NCBI GenBank assembly: GCA_039720395.1
Contig: CM077823.1
Span: forward strand, 6,624,909-6,688,908
Length of the DNA: 64,000 bases
Source of the DNA: Liquidambar formosana
Lineage: Eukaryota > Streptophyta > Magnoliopsida > Saxifragales > Altingiaceae
Direction of reading: 5' to 3'
The position numbers were made by a program, and so were the translations under genes. Position 1 is the stretch's first letter; each line of letters opens with the position of its first letter. Shown piece by piece: positions 49,304 to 53,834 of this stretch. A model generated the notes under the pieces. That model was not told the origin of the DNA. It did no database searches and worked only from the letters and a program-made list of their open reading frames with translations.

Positions 49304-51888
49304 TTATTAAATACTATCTATTTATTATATTATACCAACGCGCGAACACCTATTTTGATGTTTTGACCATATTATGTGTCATAACTCATAAGTTCTTAGT
49401 TTTATTTCTTTAATGGTTCTAAATGTGATTTTCCCATTGTTTATAATTTATTTTTCTATGAATTTTTGGATTTTTTTTAAACATTCTCCATGCGTAAAGC
49501 TGCATCTTGCCATAAACGCGATGAGATGAGCGAGACCGAGATGACCAAAACTGAAATGCAACAACGACTAAGATCGAGACCAAAACTTTGAACCATGTAG
49601 TCAAACTAGAGATAGAAATGAGTATATAGTGCAAATTGGTGGCCTGGAGATATTTCAAAGTGACTATTTTCTATATCTCGGATCAAGTATCCATAAAGAC
49701 GGAGAGGTCGCAGACGATGTTGCCCATAAATTAGAGAAGAATGGATGAATTGGAGAAGTGCATCTAGGTGGTGCTGTGTGACAAAAGAATACCTATCAAA
49801 TATAAAACAAGTTTACAACTATGTTACATGGACTCGGGTGTGGGACTCAGGTGCGGGTGTGTATCTGGATGTCAAGTTTGTCAAATTTCAAAATTAAGGA
49901 TACGGAGACTAGGCCAAAAAGTGCCCAAAAATTGGATACGAATGCAGGGATACGTGTATGTATGTATTTATTAATGTGGATGAAGATTATATTTGTAAGT
50001 ATATTGATATGGGGACATTATCATAATAAATCAGTTTTGAAGGGTTAACAGTTAATCAGAATTTTTGTACTTTCGTAAATAGATATAGTATGAGGGTTGA
50101 ATTAGAAATATCAAAAAGATAAAAGATAAAACCATAAAAGATAAAATAGAAAAAGGAGGGGGAGGTGTCCGTGTTTCATTCGCAAGGGGCAGGAGCGTAT
50201 CCCTTTGTCACAGTCTGGCACAGTCCGACAGCAGCACTTCCGGCAACGTTCCTCCAGCCTCCAGCAGCACAGCTTTGCCTTTTGATGACCCAGATCCATT
50301 CTCTGGTGGCGCAACTCCGACATTAAGGGACATAACTCTAGCCTCCTTGCTGTGGAGCGTCGTCAAGCATCTCTATCGACGAGTTTCAACTAGCCTAGTT
50401 GGACTGCCATGGAAATCGTATTTAGACTTCAACATAGCCCTATTTTTCACGATGAGTTAACTGCACAGGAAAAGAGCTCTATTTTTCACGATCGACTGGT
50501 TGGAGTCTCTCCTCCATGGTGAGCCAAGTCCGATTGAAAATTGCCGTATTCACCACTGGATCCCATACCCGTACCTGTGTTGTGTCGACACGGGTACCTC
50601 GGGGTAAAGTGAAGAGTCCGTGTAACATAGGTTTACAAGGATCAGCTATGCTTTATAATACAATTAAGAAATATGTGCAGAAAATTAGTGTGGCAGAGAT
50701 GGGGATGTTAAGAGGGATAAATGGAAATACACGGAAAGATAAAATAAGAAATGAATGCATTCATGAGAAGGTAGGAATGGTAGTATGGTAACAACTACCA
50801 AGTGGGGAGAAAAGGAGGAAAAATCGTCTAAGGTGGTTTCATTATGTGCAGCAACGACCTAGGAATGCACCTGTGCGTAAGTGGTGATAAATGAGAAGTA
50901 CGCTAAAGATTTAACAAAAGATGCAGCCCTTCCTTGAACTGAATGGCATAAAAGGATTCATGTAGTCGACCCTATGCAGTTGGGATTAAGGGTTGGTTGA
51001 GTTCAGTTCAGTTGTAGAGTTCCCTATGTATTTGGTGTCCGACTATCCATTCTCTACTACCCTATAATTTGGACAGCAAAGGATATGAATTCCCAATTTC
51101 TGAAAATGTTGAGATATCACGTAAGGGACATCCCTGTAAGTTATTGTGTAAAAAAATATTCTTAAAATTAGGAAGCTGTGACTCCTTTCTGCATAGATTA
51201 ATGCTTAATAACATGAAGCTAGAGAAAAGAAACTAAACCTTATCATGTACATAACTGAACTGCTTAGAAAATATGAATTGCAAAACTGCTGTGCAGCTTT
51301 GACTCCTTTCTGCAAGAATACAATTTCCCATATTAGCAAAATTGAGTTTTAGAGCAGCATCATACACAGGTTATAGTAATAAACCATGCCCTCACATGTA
51401 TGTCAGCACCATAACGATGGACTTTTTAACCCATTCTGCCAAAATGCATGAATCGTTTTTTTTTTTTTTTTTTTTTAAAGAGTGGCAGGAACATCCCTAG
51501 GTACATGAAGTGGAATTTAATAATTGGTAAGGACAGACCCAAGAATTTTCACTTATTTTTATTTATTTATTGAGTGTGTGTGTGTTAAGGAGAGAAGGGG
51601 GGGGGGGGGGGGGGGGGTTGGACTACTAGTGTGAAGACAAAAGTTCAGAAAAATCACAAACAAAAATTTTTTTTCTTTACTTTAGAAGTCTTATTATATA
51701 TTCTTACTATAGATGAAGATCTAGAATTATTTACAAACCAAAATTTGCAGAAAAACTAGTACTATGAAGACAAAATTTGAGGCCATAACGGCTTTTGAGT
51801 AAAATCACAAGTTGAAGGGGAGAGGGTTTTGATTCAGTGAGGTGATTTCCACAGCTCCCAGTCAGGGGGTAAGTGTATTGAAAGTTAA

Positions 51889-51931
<43 letters not shown>

Positions 51932-53463
51932 TTTGCGTGTGCATGTGGTGTGGTTGGGGGGGAGTGAGGGATACATATTTATATTTTTAATTGGGGAAGG
52001 CCACATACCACCCCCCACCCCCAAAAGAAAAAAAAAAGAAAAATTCCCTATTTAGTCCTCCCCCTGATGTTTACACACAAACTAACCATACATAATTGCC
52101 AATATCAGGATCTCAGCCCAGTAAACTAAACTAATCATTTATAATTTGGAGAACTTATCAGTTTACTATGGTAAAAGCACACAATGGCTAACCTCACGCA
52201 GAATCTTCTCCCATTTTTTGTATGAAACCATCATAACAAGGTGGTCTGAATTCCTGTCACAATCATTTGAATCACTTGCAGCATCTAGCTTATCAGTCAA
52301 CAGCGCCATTTTCGCTCTTTCTACATTTTGCCTCTGTAATTACAAATATAAGATTATCTGCATGCTGCAATTTCTTTTCTTTTCCAAAAGGTTGACAAAC
52401 ACTAAAGCTCTAGTGCACCATTAAAAGAGGGACCTCATCTTTTGGATATACAAATGGCGTTTTGTAGCTCAGAAATGCTGAAATTGAGAGAATGGGTGAT
52501 AAGCAGCCAAATATTCCACCATACAACATCATCTGCAGTTTCAAAGAGAAACAGTATCACTAACATGGCTCAATGAAAACATAAAAGCTGCTCGATTGTG
52601 AAGAAAACTAGTGATAGTTTTTCTGGGGGATGTGTGTGTGTGTCTGTGAGAGAGAGAGAGAGAGGAAGTACAATATAAACAATATATCCAACAAATGTCC
52701 AAACCAAAGAGTTGACTATACTACTCAAGCCTATCCAGGTTGATGCTGTTGAAAGCAACAATTCGCTGGTGAAAGTCTCCAGCAGAAAACTACTTACATT
52801 TCCAAAAAAAAAAAATTCAAAAGCTTTGTAAGAAAAATTGCAATAATAGTCAAAAGAAGATAATTAGGGGCATAGAAAGGCTGGTGGGCAGATAAAGAAT
52901 ATCATTTGAATGTTTTCTGAAAAAAAAAAACAAAGAATTTAACTTCTTGTCTAAAAAAGGTAGATAACCAATGAGCATAAGATTTTATTTACCTGCAGCT
53001 GTAAGTTCTACTGCTCTATATATCACAAGATACATCATATAGTTACAAATAATCAATTAAAATGTATTAACTAGCCCCCAAAAAAAAAAAAAAAAAAAAA
53101 CCAACAACAAACAGTTAAAAGATTTTTTTTTTTCCTAAATGGCAAGTTTCCCCTTCCTAGATGTTATAAATTTTAGAATAAGTAGTGATAGAAAGTTTTA
53201 ACAATCCACGAATAAAACGTAAATAAATAATGTTTATATAGCTATGTTGAACGCTGCACAAAAACCACAAAAATTTTAAGCACCTAAATGATGAATTGAT
53301 GATGTTAGCATTCAATTCTAATGCTACAATTATTTAATCTGGAAAATAGTAGAAAAAGAGTTAAATATTAGATGCAAACCTTTCCAATCAGTACATCAAC
53401 AGGAAGTTTTGCCAAATGATACCCAAGAGGTGTCAACTCTTCATTCCCTTCAATAGCACCAAC
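2648..53463 (-). CDS. DExH-box ATP-dependent RNA helicase (DExH7-like), C-terminal nine exons
   Basis: Nine exons on the minus strand join into one open frame of 987 nt (329 codons): 53380-53463, 52434-52532, 52193-52333, 51239-51309, 46720-46789, 23937-24029, 20998-21210, 3465-3557, 2648-2770. All introns are GT-AG. All are phase 0 except 46790-51238, which splits an arginine codon after two bases. The first four exons carry the HA2/ratchet region, with blocks such as [16 protein letters not shown] and [16 protein letters not shown]. The later exons carry the OB-fold region ([20 protein letters not shown], then SILLFGGS). Family knowledge: these blocks are typical of plant DExH7/DExH4 helicases, related to animal DHX29/DHX36, which unwind RNA in an ATP-dependent way. 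The RecA-like motor domains would lie in exons right of position 64000. The terminal exon was not found in the left 2.6 kb. No stop or frameshift is present, so the gene looks functional. Helicase is near certain; the DExH7 subgroup is probable. Confidence -1.
3465..3557 (-). CDS. Helicase exon: OB-fold strand segment
   Basis: This 93-nt exon (31 codons) begins [16 protein letters not shown] and ends SINVQHQ. Acceptor ttttttcag and donor gtatgt flank it. It follows the 17.4-kb intron and continues the OB-fold in phase 0. Confidence -1.
3558..4459. other. Left part of the 17.4-kb intron, featureless
   Basis: AT-rich sequence with a poly-A run near 4355-4373. I see no coding or element structure. 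Confidence -1.
4460..4930 (+). repeat. Dispersed repeat, copy 1
   Basis: Blocks here recur in the same order at 19690-20115: ttagaagcaggaa, aagggtg, ggaaccacgat/ct, cttgtaagaac, taagacg.aacc, then atgctctctctc and agtgtggcttt. The superfamily is unknown. The two copies are direct repeats 15 kb apart in the same intron. Confidence -1.
4935..5056 (-). mobile_element. tRNA-derived SINE remnant
   Basis: On the minus strand a B-box-like block (ggttcaactct) is followed by cttgggggtgtgtg and ends in a poly-A tail (poly-T at about 4935-4950 on the plus strand). The 5' part (ggccttgagcctaatgcc) resembles plant SINE heads with a degraded A box. It lies next to the 3' end of the fragmented LINE. Confidence -1.
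5085..5602 (-). pseudogene. L1-type LINE, piece 1: ORF2 C-terminus
   Basis: The minus strand encodes the plant LINE ORF2 tail with [15 protein letters not shown], and before it a zf-RVT-like segment ([10 protein letters not shown]) up to position 5602. The piece ends where the hAT element at 5611 begins and resumes at 7361. The A-rich run at 5057-5085 is on the wrong strand to be the poly-A tail of this LINE. Confidence -1.
5603..5610. repeat. Target duplication of hAT A (left)
   Basis: caccattg, matched by caccatta at 7353-7360 (7 of 8). Confidence -1.
5611..7352 (-). mobile_element. hAT element A (catggttcaaagtctcg family), deletion derivative
   Basis: Ends are catggttcaaagtctcg and, inverted, catggttcgaagtctcg, with an 8-bp near-perfect target duplication. 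This length of duplication is the hallmark of hAT. The minus ORF at 6021-6257 is rich in Ser, Gln, Pro and Tyr. It resembles the low-complexity tail that follows the dimerisation region in the hAT transposase at 38199-41766, so A looks like an internally deleted copy that keeps a transposase tail (inference). A CpG-rich block at 6650-6990 lies near the 5' end. It sits inside a LINE. Confidence -1.
7361..7591 (-). pseudogene. L1-type LINE, piece 2: zf-RVT region
   Basis: On the minus strand blocks like [16 protein letters not shown] and then WCVM across the hAT A junction restore the zf-RVT motif of plant LINEs. Removing hAT A joins this piece to piece 1 without a gap. It carries stops and shifts. 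Confidence -1.
7718..9113. mobile_element. hAT element D (catggttcaaagtctc family), nested in I
   Basis: The left end catggttcaaagtctc and the inverted right end cacgattcaaagtctcg match. The left 250 bp parallels the left part of element A, including cttt-acgcat, accatcaaataa.caaaa and aaataggcgctag. The target duplication is weak (tggaagag and tgggggaa, differing only by A/G changes). No transposase is visible. A SINE is inserted near 8160-8366. Confidence -1.
8160..8366 (-). mobile_element. tRNA-derived SINE (Au-like) inside hAT D
   Basis: The minus strand shows an A box (tagttggtaaagg, 8333-8345) and a B box (gggttcgattcccc, 8284-8297) at tRNA-like spacing, then a body ending ggtttccctgttataaaat. 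This is the architecture of plant tRNA-derived SINEs. It is the innermost layer of a nest: SINE in hAT D in hAT I in LINE. Confidence -1.
9119..9170 (+). repeat. (GAA)n(GA)n microsatellite
   Basis: gaagaagaagaag followed by an uninterrupted GA run, just after the right end of hAT D. Confidence -1.
9655..10038 (-). pseudogene. L1-type LINE, piece 3: region between RT and zf-RVT
   Basis: The minus strand carries blocks typical of plant LINE ORF2: [15 protein letters not shown] and then NLNDRE. The piece is continuous with piece 2 once hAT I is removed, and with piece 4 once the copia element is removed. Stops are present. Confidence -1.
10039..10199 (+). repeat. 5' LTR of copia 1
   Basis: 161 bp, starting tgttaagg and ending cagaaca, with a pyrimidine-rich 3' half. 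It is followed directly by the primer-binding site. Confidence -1.
10200..10211 (+). promoter_or_regulatory. Primer-binding site of copia 1
   Basis: tggtatcagagc, complementary to the 3' end of initiator methionine tRNA, immediately after the LTR. Confidence -1.
10832..11710 (+). pseudogene. copia 1 gag
   Basis: Starts [12 protein letters not shown] and has the copia gag core ([13 protein letters not shown]). It passes a one-base insertion at about 11249 and a TAG shortly after, returns to frame near 11500, and reaches the zinc knuckle [14 protein letters not shown] (CX2CX4HX4C) at 11666-11707. It forms the nucleocapsid-like particle in active elements. Broken here. Confidence -1.
11711..12500 (+). 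pseudogene. copia 1 protease and pre-integrase zinc region
   Basis: After TAA (11867) and TAG (11876) in the gag frame, the aspartic protease motif [11 protein letters not shown] appears near 11965-11997. The HHCC pre-integrase region (HFHLGHPS ... CEACQLDKH) lies at 12350-12455. A frameshift near 12490 separates it from the integrase core. Confidence -1.
12508..13227 (+). pseudogene. copia 1 integrase core
   Basis: The catalytic D-D-E triad is visible: Asp in HTDVWGP (about 12520), Asp in RSDNAMEF (12709-12711) and Glu in NGMAEHKN (12817-12819). The frame is lost between about 12887 and 13020, where the true frame is read at 12861-13052, and then recovers. It stops at TAG 13225. Confidence -1.
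13228..14501 (+). pseudogene. copia 1 reverse transcriptase (RVT_2)
   Basis: Runs from the linker rich in Pro and Ser through [35 protein letters not shown] and [12 protein letters not shown] to the catalytic YVDD at 14127-14138. Interrupted by TGA 13855 (a Trp codon in relatives), a frameshift near 14105 and TAG 14499. Confidence -1.
14502..15083 (+). pseudogene. copia 1 RNase H
   Basis: Continuous with the RT frame after TAG 14499. It has [16 protein letters not shown] and YDNQAA, the acidic residues of copia RNase HI. The stop codon TGA at 15081 is the first part of the polypurine tract tgagggggag. Confidence -1.
15091..15264 (+). repeat. 3' LTR of copia 1
   Basis: 174 bp; differs from the 5' LTR by transitions, two small indels and a 13-bp insertion in the pyrimidine tract. 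Followed by the target duplication cttct. Confidence -1.
15265..15960 (-). pseudogene. L1-type LINE, piece 4: reverse transcriptase
   Basis: The minus strand shows LNLSKF, the catalytic block [12 protein letters not shown], and further on blocks like [15 protein letters not shown] next to the copia junction. The LINE is 5'-truncated near 15960, where an (AC)n/(TA)n run begins. With pieces 1-3 it forms one LINE of about 1.9 kb. Confidence -1.
15961..18499. other. Non-coding intron sequence
   Basis: AT-rich with a GA run at 16385-16411. A motif shared with other places in the window lies near 17545-17605. I recognise no exon, element end or ORF of merit. Confidence -1.
18500..19480. mobile_element. 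PIF/Harbinger-like TIR element
   Basis: Ends are ggggctgtctgggaa and, inverted, gggggtgtttggaaa, flanked by TTA on both sides (18497-18499 and 19481-19483), the preferred target duplication of this superfamily. No transposase is visible. The interior includes a GAA run at about 18802-18834, a poly-T near 19048-19074 and a short Ser-rich ORF. Non-autonomous. Confidence -1.
19690..20115 (+). repeat. Dispersed repeat, copy 2
   Basis: Collinear with 4460-4930 in several blocks. It carries an expanded TC microsatellite at about 19789-19820 that is absent from copy 1, so the microsatellite grew after the copies separated. Confidence -1.
20175..20211 (+). repeat. (TA)n microsatellite
   Basis: Uninterrupted TA run just left of the MITE at 20229. 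Confidence -1.
20229..20617. mobile_element. MITE with about 55-bp terminal inverted repeats
   Basis: The left arm (cttatgaggttaacctaacc then aactttgggttaggtcaccc) is matched, inverted, by the right arm with few differences. The interior has no ORF of merit. The flanks are TA-rich, so the target duplication cannot be read. Superfamily unassigned. Confidence -1.
20998..21210 (-). CDS. Helicase exon: OB-fold core
   Basis: This 213-nt exon (71 codons) runs from [13 protein letters not shown] to YPFLVFLEK. It contains [19 protein letters not shown], the signature of the OB_NTP_bind region of DExH helicases. Acceptor cttgcag and donor gttttc flank it. It is the largest exon in the window. Confidence -1.
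21321..23109. mobile_element. Fold-back hAT derivative (caaggacttaaatatcg ends)
   Basis: Both ends read caaggacttaaatatcgat inward. Similarity continues inward through gggtcc/agtcc, atattgttagttaaa, aataaacaatttag/aataatttag and acaagtatg.gttgtgtaggg, giving arms of several hundred bp. The same series of blocks forms the right end of the hAT element at 36094-42158. So both ends derive from one terminus. The centre is full of atatatc/cgatat motifs and has no transposase. No 8-bp target duplication is evident (cataatac versus gtcagtgg). Confidence -1.
23110..23936. other. Intron sequence with a short internal duplication
   Basis: The block agtggtcacattca (about 23112) recurs as agtggccacattcact (about 23226), with cgatatcgat-like sequence between them. 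Otherwise featureless. Confidence -1.
23937..24029 (-). CDS. Helicase exon: entry to OB-fold region
   Basis: This 93-nt exon (31 codons) begins [13 protein letters not shown] and ends HHSSIVK. Acceptor gatttag and donor gtgaga flank it. It sits about 310 bp left of the copia element at 24340-29565 and is phase 0 at both ends. Confidence -1.
24340..24462 (-). repeat. 3' LTR of copia 2
   Basis: 123 bp; on the minus strand begins tgttatgagatg and ends ttatgaca. Confidence -1.
24470..25170 (-). pseudogene. copia 2 RNase H
   Basis: Minus-strand blocks FTDSD, then TGA at 24922 in place of a Trp codon of the conserved ADWAG-like motif, then [13 protein letters not shown] and [12 protein letters not shown]. 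The C-terminus ends just before the polypurine tract. Confidence -1.
25139..26128 (-). pseudogene. copia 2 reverse transcriptase
   Basis: Includes [29 protein letters not shown] and the catalytic YVDD (about 25415-25426). TAG codons at 25916 and 25604 and a frameshift between 25600 and 25500 break it. Several stops replace Trp or Gln codons conserved in relatives. Confidence -1.
26271..26982 (-). pseudogene. copia 2 integrase
   Basis: Minus-strand blocks FRSDNAKEY and QQNGVAE give the second Asp and the Glu of the catalytic triad. The first lies in the HLDV region at about 27040, where the next codon is TAG instead of Trp. Several frameshifts follow downstream. Confidence -1.
27121..27692 (-). 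pseudogene. copia 2 protease and pre-integrase region
   Basis: [13 protein letters not shown] marks the aspartic protease. [11 protein letters not shown] and LSCEAC mark the HHCC pre-integrase zinc region. A frameshift near 27410 separates them. Confidence -1.
27759..28607 (-). pseudogene. copia 2 gag
   Basis: Gag core with [17 protein letters not shown], a Gly/Arg-rich stretch and the knuckle [13 protein letters not shown] (CX2CX4HX4C). It ends at TAG 27759. The N-terminal part is in a second frame (28383-28607). Confidence -1.
28955..29440 (-). repeat. Tandem repeats in the leader of copia 2
   Basis: The block agttgtgggagtccctgacc with its downstream sequence occurs at about 28958 and 29041. 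Shorter gtcgtcggc/agaggcttcg-type units fill 29094-29400. They lie between the 5' LTR/PBS and gag. Confidence -1.
29443..29565 (-). repeat. 5' LTR of copia 2
   Basis: 123 bp; the primer-binding site tggtatcagaagcc (plus-strand ggcttctgatacca, 29429-29442) adjoins it. Confidence -1.
29985..30500 (+). pseudogene. L1-type LINE fragment, plus strand
   Basis: Contains [15 protein letters not shown] and, after an apparent internal deletion, [15 protein letters not shown], both standard blocks of the region behind plant LINE RT. Stops and shifts are frequent. No ends recognised. Confidence -1.
30590..30770 (+). mobile_element. Possible SINE remnant
   Basis: A B-box-like block (aagttcgactcttg) is followed by a body ending ttccttatcataat. 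No clear A box, so the call is weak. Confidence -1.
30854..31263. mobile_element. Mutator-type MITE, 410 bp fold-back
   Basis: Nearly the whole element is an inverted repeat. Ends are gggaaaggctattgccacca and, inverted, gagtgaggctattgccacca; arms run about 190 bp with few differences. A perfect 9-bp target duplication ttatcatta (30845-30853 and 31264-31272) is diagnostic of Mutator-like elements. Confidence -1.
31273..32580. other. Non-coding intron sequence
   Basis: AT-rich; no exon or element end recognised. GA-rich patches near 31684-31725 may belong to a decayed LTR element (weak). A TA run lies at 32585-32609. Confidence -1.
32610..33760 (-). pseudogene. L1-type LINE fragment, ORF2 C-terminus
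   Basis: Minus-strand blocks PKKVQFFGW, then in another frame [21 protein letters not shown] and [11 protein letters not shown] give the zf-RVT motif. Upstream (33300-33600) [14 protein letters not shown] and NLNDRE appear. Frameshifts around 33180 and 33300. 5'-truncated near 33760. Confidence -1.
33761..34560. other. AT-rich intron sequence
   Basis: No coding or element signal recognised apart from short AT-rich motifs. Confidence -1.
34568..34600 (-). mobile_element. Helitron 3' terminus
   Basis: Read on the minus strand: an imperfect hairpin (acacgtgc gtt gcatgggt) followed after a few bases by CTAG and a host T. Family knowledge: plant Helitrons end in a hairpin plus CTRR and insert between A and T. 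The matching 5' end (to the right on this strand) was not found. Confidence -1.
34601..35584. other. AT-rich stretch, possibly Helitron body
   Basis: If the Helitron 3' end at 34568 is real, its body runs rightward through here. No gene is visible. Confidence -1.
35585..35721. mobile_element. MITE copy 1 of a tandem pair
   Basis: Starts ttttagtgaccacttcccaa and ends with the inverse (ttggaaagtgatcactaaaa). 137 bp. Interior ataccaaacaaag/ctttgtttggtat extends the fold-back. Confidence -1.
35769..35905. mobile_element. MITE copy 2 of a tandem pair
   Basis: 137 bp, same orientation and terminal blocks as copy 1 but more diverged (ttttagtgaatacttcccaa to ttggaaaaccgttactaaaa). The 47-bp spacer contains another partial end (tcactaaaagtaac). 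Confidence -1.
35949..36010 (+). repeat. (A)n(AAAC)n(AAGC)n microsatellite
   Basis: Poly-A grading into aaac and then aagc units, suggesting stepwise point mutation and expansion. Confidence -1.
36086..36093. repeat. hAT target duplication (left)
   Basis: gctgcagc, perfect match to 42159-42166. The site is a palindrome. Confidence -1.
36361..36800 (+). repeat. Tandem repeat (155-bp unit) in hAT leader
   Basis: Unit beginning gggtctttttttggctg occurs at 36361 and 36516; a third partial copy (tttttgtccaaaatgaggag and onwards) follows at about 36700. Units contain the inverted motif tttcacgtgaaa. Confidence -1.
37395..37990 (+). repeat. Tandem duplication (297-bp unit) in hAT leader
   Basis: Two adjacent copies differ at a handful of sites; each contains two aacaataaatgcat..aaagcacat blocks, so the unit itself is an older duplication. 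Confidence -1.
38199..41766 (+). pseudogene. hAT transposase (BED finger, DUF659, dimerisation), inactivated
   Basis: Starts [14 protein letters not shown] at 38199. A BED-type zinc finger has Cys26, Cys29, His44 and Cys57. A DUF659 block follows: [21 protein letters not shown], then VTDNGSNY and CTAHCIDL. An exon at 40540-41007 carries the hAT dimerisation core ([35 protein letters not shown]). A Gly/Asp-rich and Gln/Tyr-rich tail extends to 41766. Likely introns are 39039-39123 and from 39988. Stops at 38616, 38643, 38736, 38805 and 39367 plus frameshifts near 39702, 40990 and 41491 kill it. At least four of the stops are one C-to-T or G-to-A step from the conserved codon. Confidence -1.
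42159..42166. repeat. hAT target duplication (right)
   Basis: gctgcagc, identical to the left copy. Confidence -1.
43348..43507. mobile_element. Small TIR element (MITE)
   Basis: Ends gattaactgagcacgtgct and, inverted, gatcaggtaagcacgtgct. The inner blocks taagttatatcagc and aggggttgta are also inverted. No target duplication read. Confidence -1.
43544..43602. repeat. Short imperfect hairpin
   Basis: tcaagtgcaggatatcacg is followed after 20 bp by cgtgggatatccagcacttg. It may be a tiny MITE or the remnant of one. Confidence -1.
43603..46719. other. Non-coding; possible decayed gypsy-type LTR
   Basis: Microsatellites at 43936-43961 (GA) and 44039-44061 (TA). The stretch near 46238-46272 ends tccgagtcggggtgttgca, resembling the end of many Ty3/gypsy LTRs, but I could not find its start, a primer site or a second copy. 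No exon recognised. Confidence -1.
46720..46789 (-). CDS. Helicase exon: linker 2
   Basis: This 70-nt exon supplies the last base of an Arg codon and then [19 protein letters not shown] to the donor gtgtag. The acceptor is atattag. It lies alone between a 4.4-kb and a 22.7-kb intron, yet its sequence is unbroken and in phase, which argues that the gene is still under selection. Confidence -1.
46905..47030 (+). repeat. Dispersed LTR-like motif, copy 1
   Basis: Blocks aagtctaagcttttaggtgg, gggcc..aa.aagtat and gggacttcccaa recur at 62465-62575 and, inverted, near 17545-17605. Confidence -1.
47972..47994. repeat. 23-bp LINE target duplication (left)
   Basis: Begins agtcaaacagggttcg; identical to 48396-48418. 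It spans the hAT B left boundary. Confidence -1.
47995..48395 (-). mobile_element. 5'-truncated L1-type LINE inserted in hAT B
   Basis: The minus strand encodes an ORF2 tail with [20 protein letters not shown] and [10 protein letters not shown]. The plus-strand T-rich start (about 47995-48015) is its tail. Flanked by a perfect 23-bp target duplication, the signature of target-primed reverse transcription. Confidence -1.
48396..48418. repeat. 23-bp LINE target duplication (right)
   Basis: Identical to 47972-47994. Confidence -1.
49819..50630. mobile_element. hAT element C (ctatgttacatggactc family)
   Basis: Ends ctatgttacatggactcgg and, inverted, ctatgttacacggactc. Perfect 8-bp target duplication gtttacaa (49811-49818 and 50631-50638). 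812 bp with no transposase. It splits the C-terminal part of the RTE LINE. Same family as element I at 7592-9646. Confidence -1.
51239..51309 (-). CDS. Helicase exon: linker
   Basis: This 71-nt exon reads [15 protein letters not shown]...VMYMI plus two bases of an arginine codon. It has acceptor cttgcag and donor gtttag. The open phase (2) is completed exactly by the first base of the exon at 46720-46789, which supports both boundaries across a 4.4-kb intron. Confidence -1.
51310..52192. other. Helicase intron with a 21-nt G homopolymer
   Basis: Holds poly-T at about 51457-51476, an uninterrupted run of 21 G at 51597-51617, and a GT/TA compound microsatellite at about 51891-51931. No element ends recognised. 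Confidence -1.
52193..52333 (-). CDS. Helicase exon: end of HA2 region
   Basis: This 141-nt exon (47 codons) begins [12 protein letters not shown] and ends WEKILRE. It contains [14 protein letters not shown], typical of the plant DExH7 type. Acceptor attacag and donor gttagc flank it. The run of Asp/Ser/Asn codons in the middle is a variable linker in the family. Confidence -1.
52434..52532 (-). CDS. Helicase exon: HA2 core
   Basis: This 99-nt exon (33 codons) begins [10 protein letters not shown] and ends VYPKDE. Acceptor ctgcag and donor gtccct flank it. The [14 protein letters not shown] block is the conserved HA2 helix. It is phase 0 at both ends and is only 100 bp from the next exon. 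Confidence -1.
52533..53379. other. Helicase intron
   Basis: Short GT and GA microsatellites at about 52631-52663 and poly-A runs near 53082-53100. No element recognised. Confidence -1.
53380..53463 (-). CDS. Helicase exon: start of HA2 region
   Basis: This 84-nt exon (28 codons) begins [10 protein letters not shown] and ends LPVDVLIGK. It is bounded by an acceptor ending ...tttag and a donor gtttgc on the minus strand. It holds the [13 protein letters not shown] segment that is diagnostic of the HA2 region of DEAH/DExH helicases. It is phase 0 at both ends. No further upstream exon is visible to the right within the window. Confidence -1.
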
Positions 53464-53834
53464 CTAAATAATACCCCATTTGCAAGTTCTTCAGATTAAA
53501 TAAACTTTACCGGGTGAAACGAATGTCACATTCAATAAATGGATAAGTAATATAATCCATAAACTATATATTCATTATTCTATTAAGCAATAGAGGAGTA
53601 TATCAATAATTCTAATAATTTGAACAAAAAGTGCTCTTTTAGTTATGAGGTGAAAAAAAAACAGAAGATAAAAAGAAATATTTTCCCAACGAGTATAACA
53701 GCAAATTCTGCGAACAGTTCAGTTTAACAATAACAAAATAATTTCATAGAGGGAAAAAAGAATGTACAAAGAACAATGACTGGTCAATGCTTCATCAAGG
53801 GATGTAGTAAAACAATGACAGTAAGTGTGTAAAA

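Larger units (their letters stand above)
47979..49597 (-). mobile_element. hAT element B (catggttcaaagt family) with nested LINE
   Basis: Left end cagggttcgaagtctc, inverted right end catggttcaaagttttgg. Target duplications aagtcaaa (47971-47978) and tagtcaaa (49598-49605) match at 7 of 8. The right part, read inverted, is collinear with the left ends of A and D (tttacgcat, ccattaaagaaataaa, aaataggtgttcgcgcg). An L1 fragment is inserted 16 bp from its left end. A TA microsatellite lies at 49267-49302. Confidence -1.
47415..51015 (+). pseudogene. RTE-type LINE, RT and C-terminal region, split by two hAT elements
   Basis: Plus-strand blocks in order: [54 protein letters not shown] (47837-47848), SSIHKDGEV, then after the second insertion [29 protein letters not shown] and RNAPVR. 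These belong to plant RTE LINEs. The catalytic YADD-like motif reads FADN, so the second Asp is lost. The 3' end (50960-51014) is ttgggattaaggg.. followed by gttcagttcag repeats, as in RTE tails. It is interrupted by hAT B (47979-49597) and hAT C (49819-50630). Confidence -1.
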
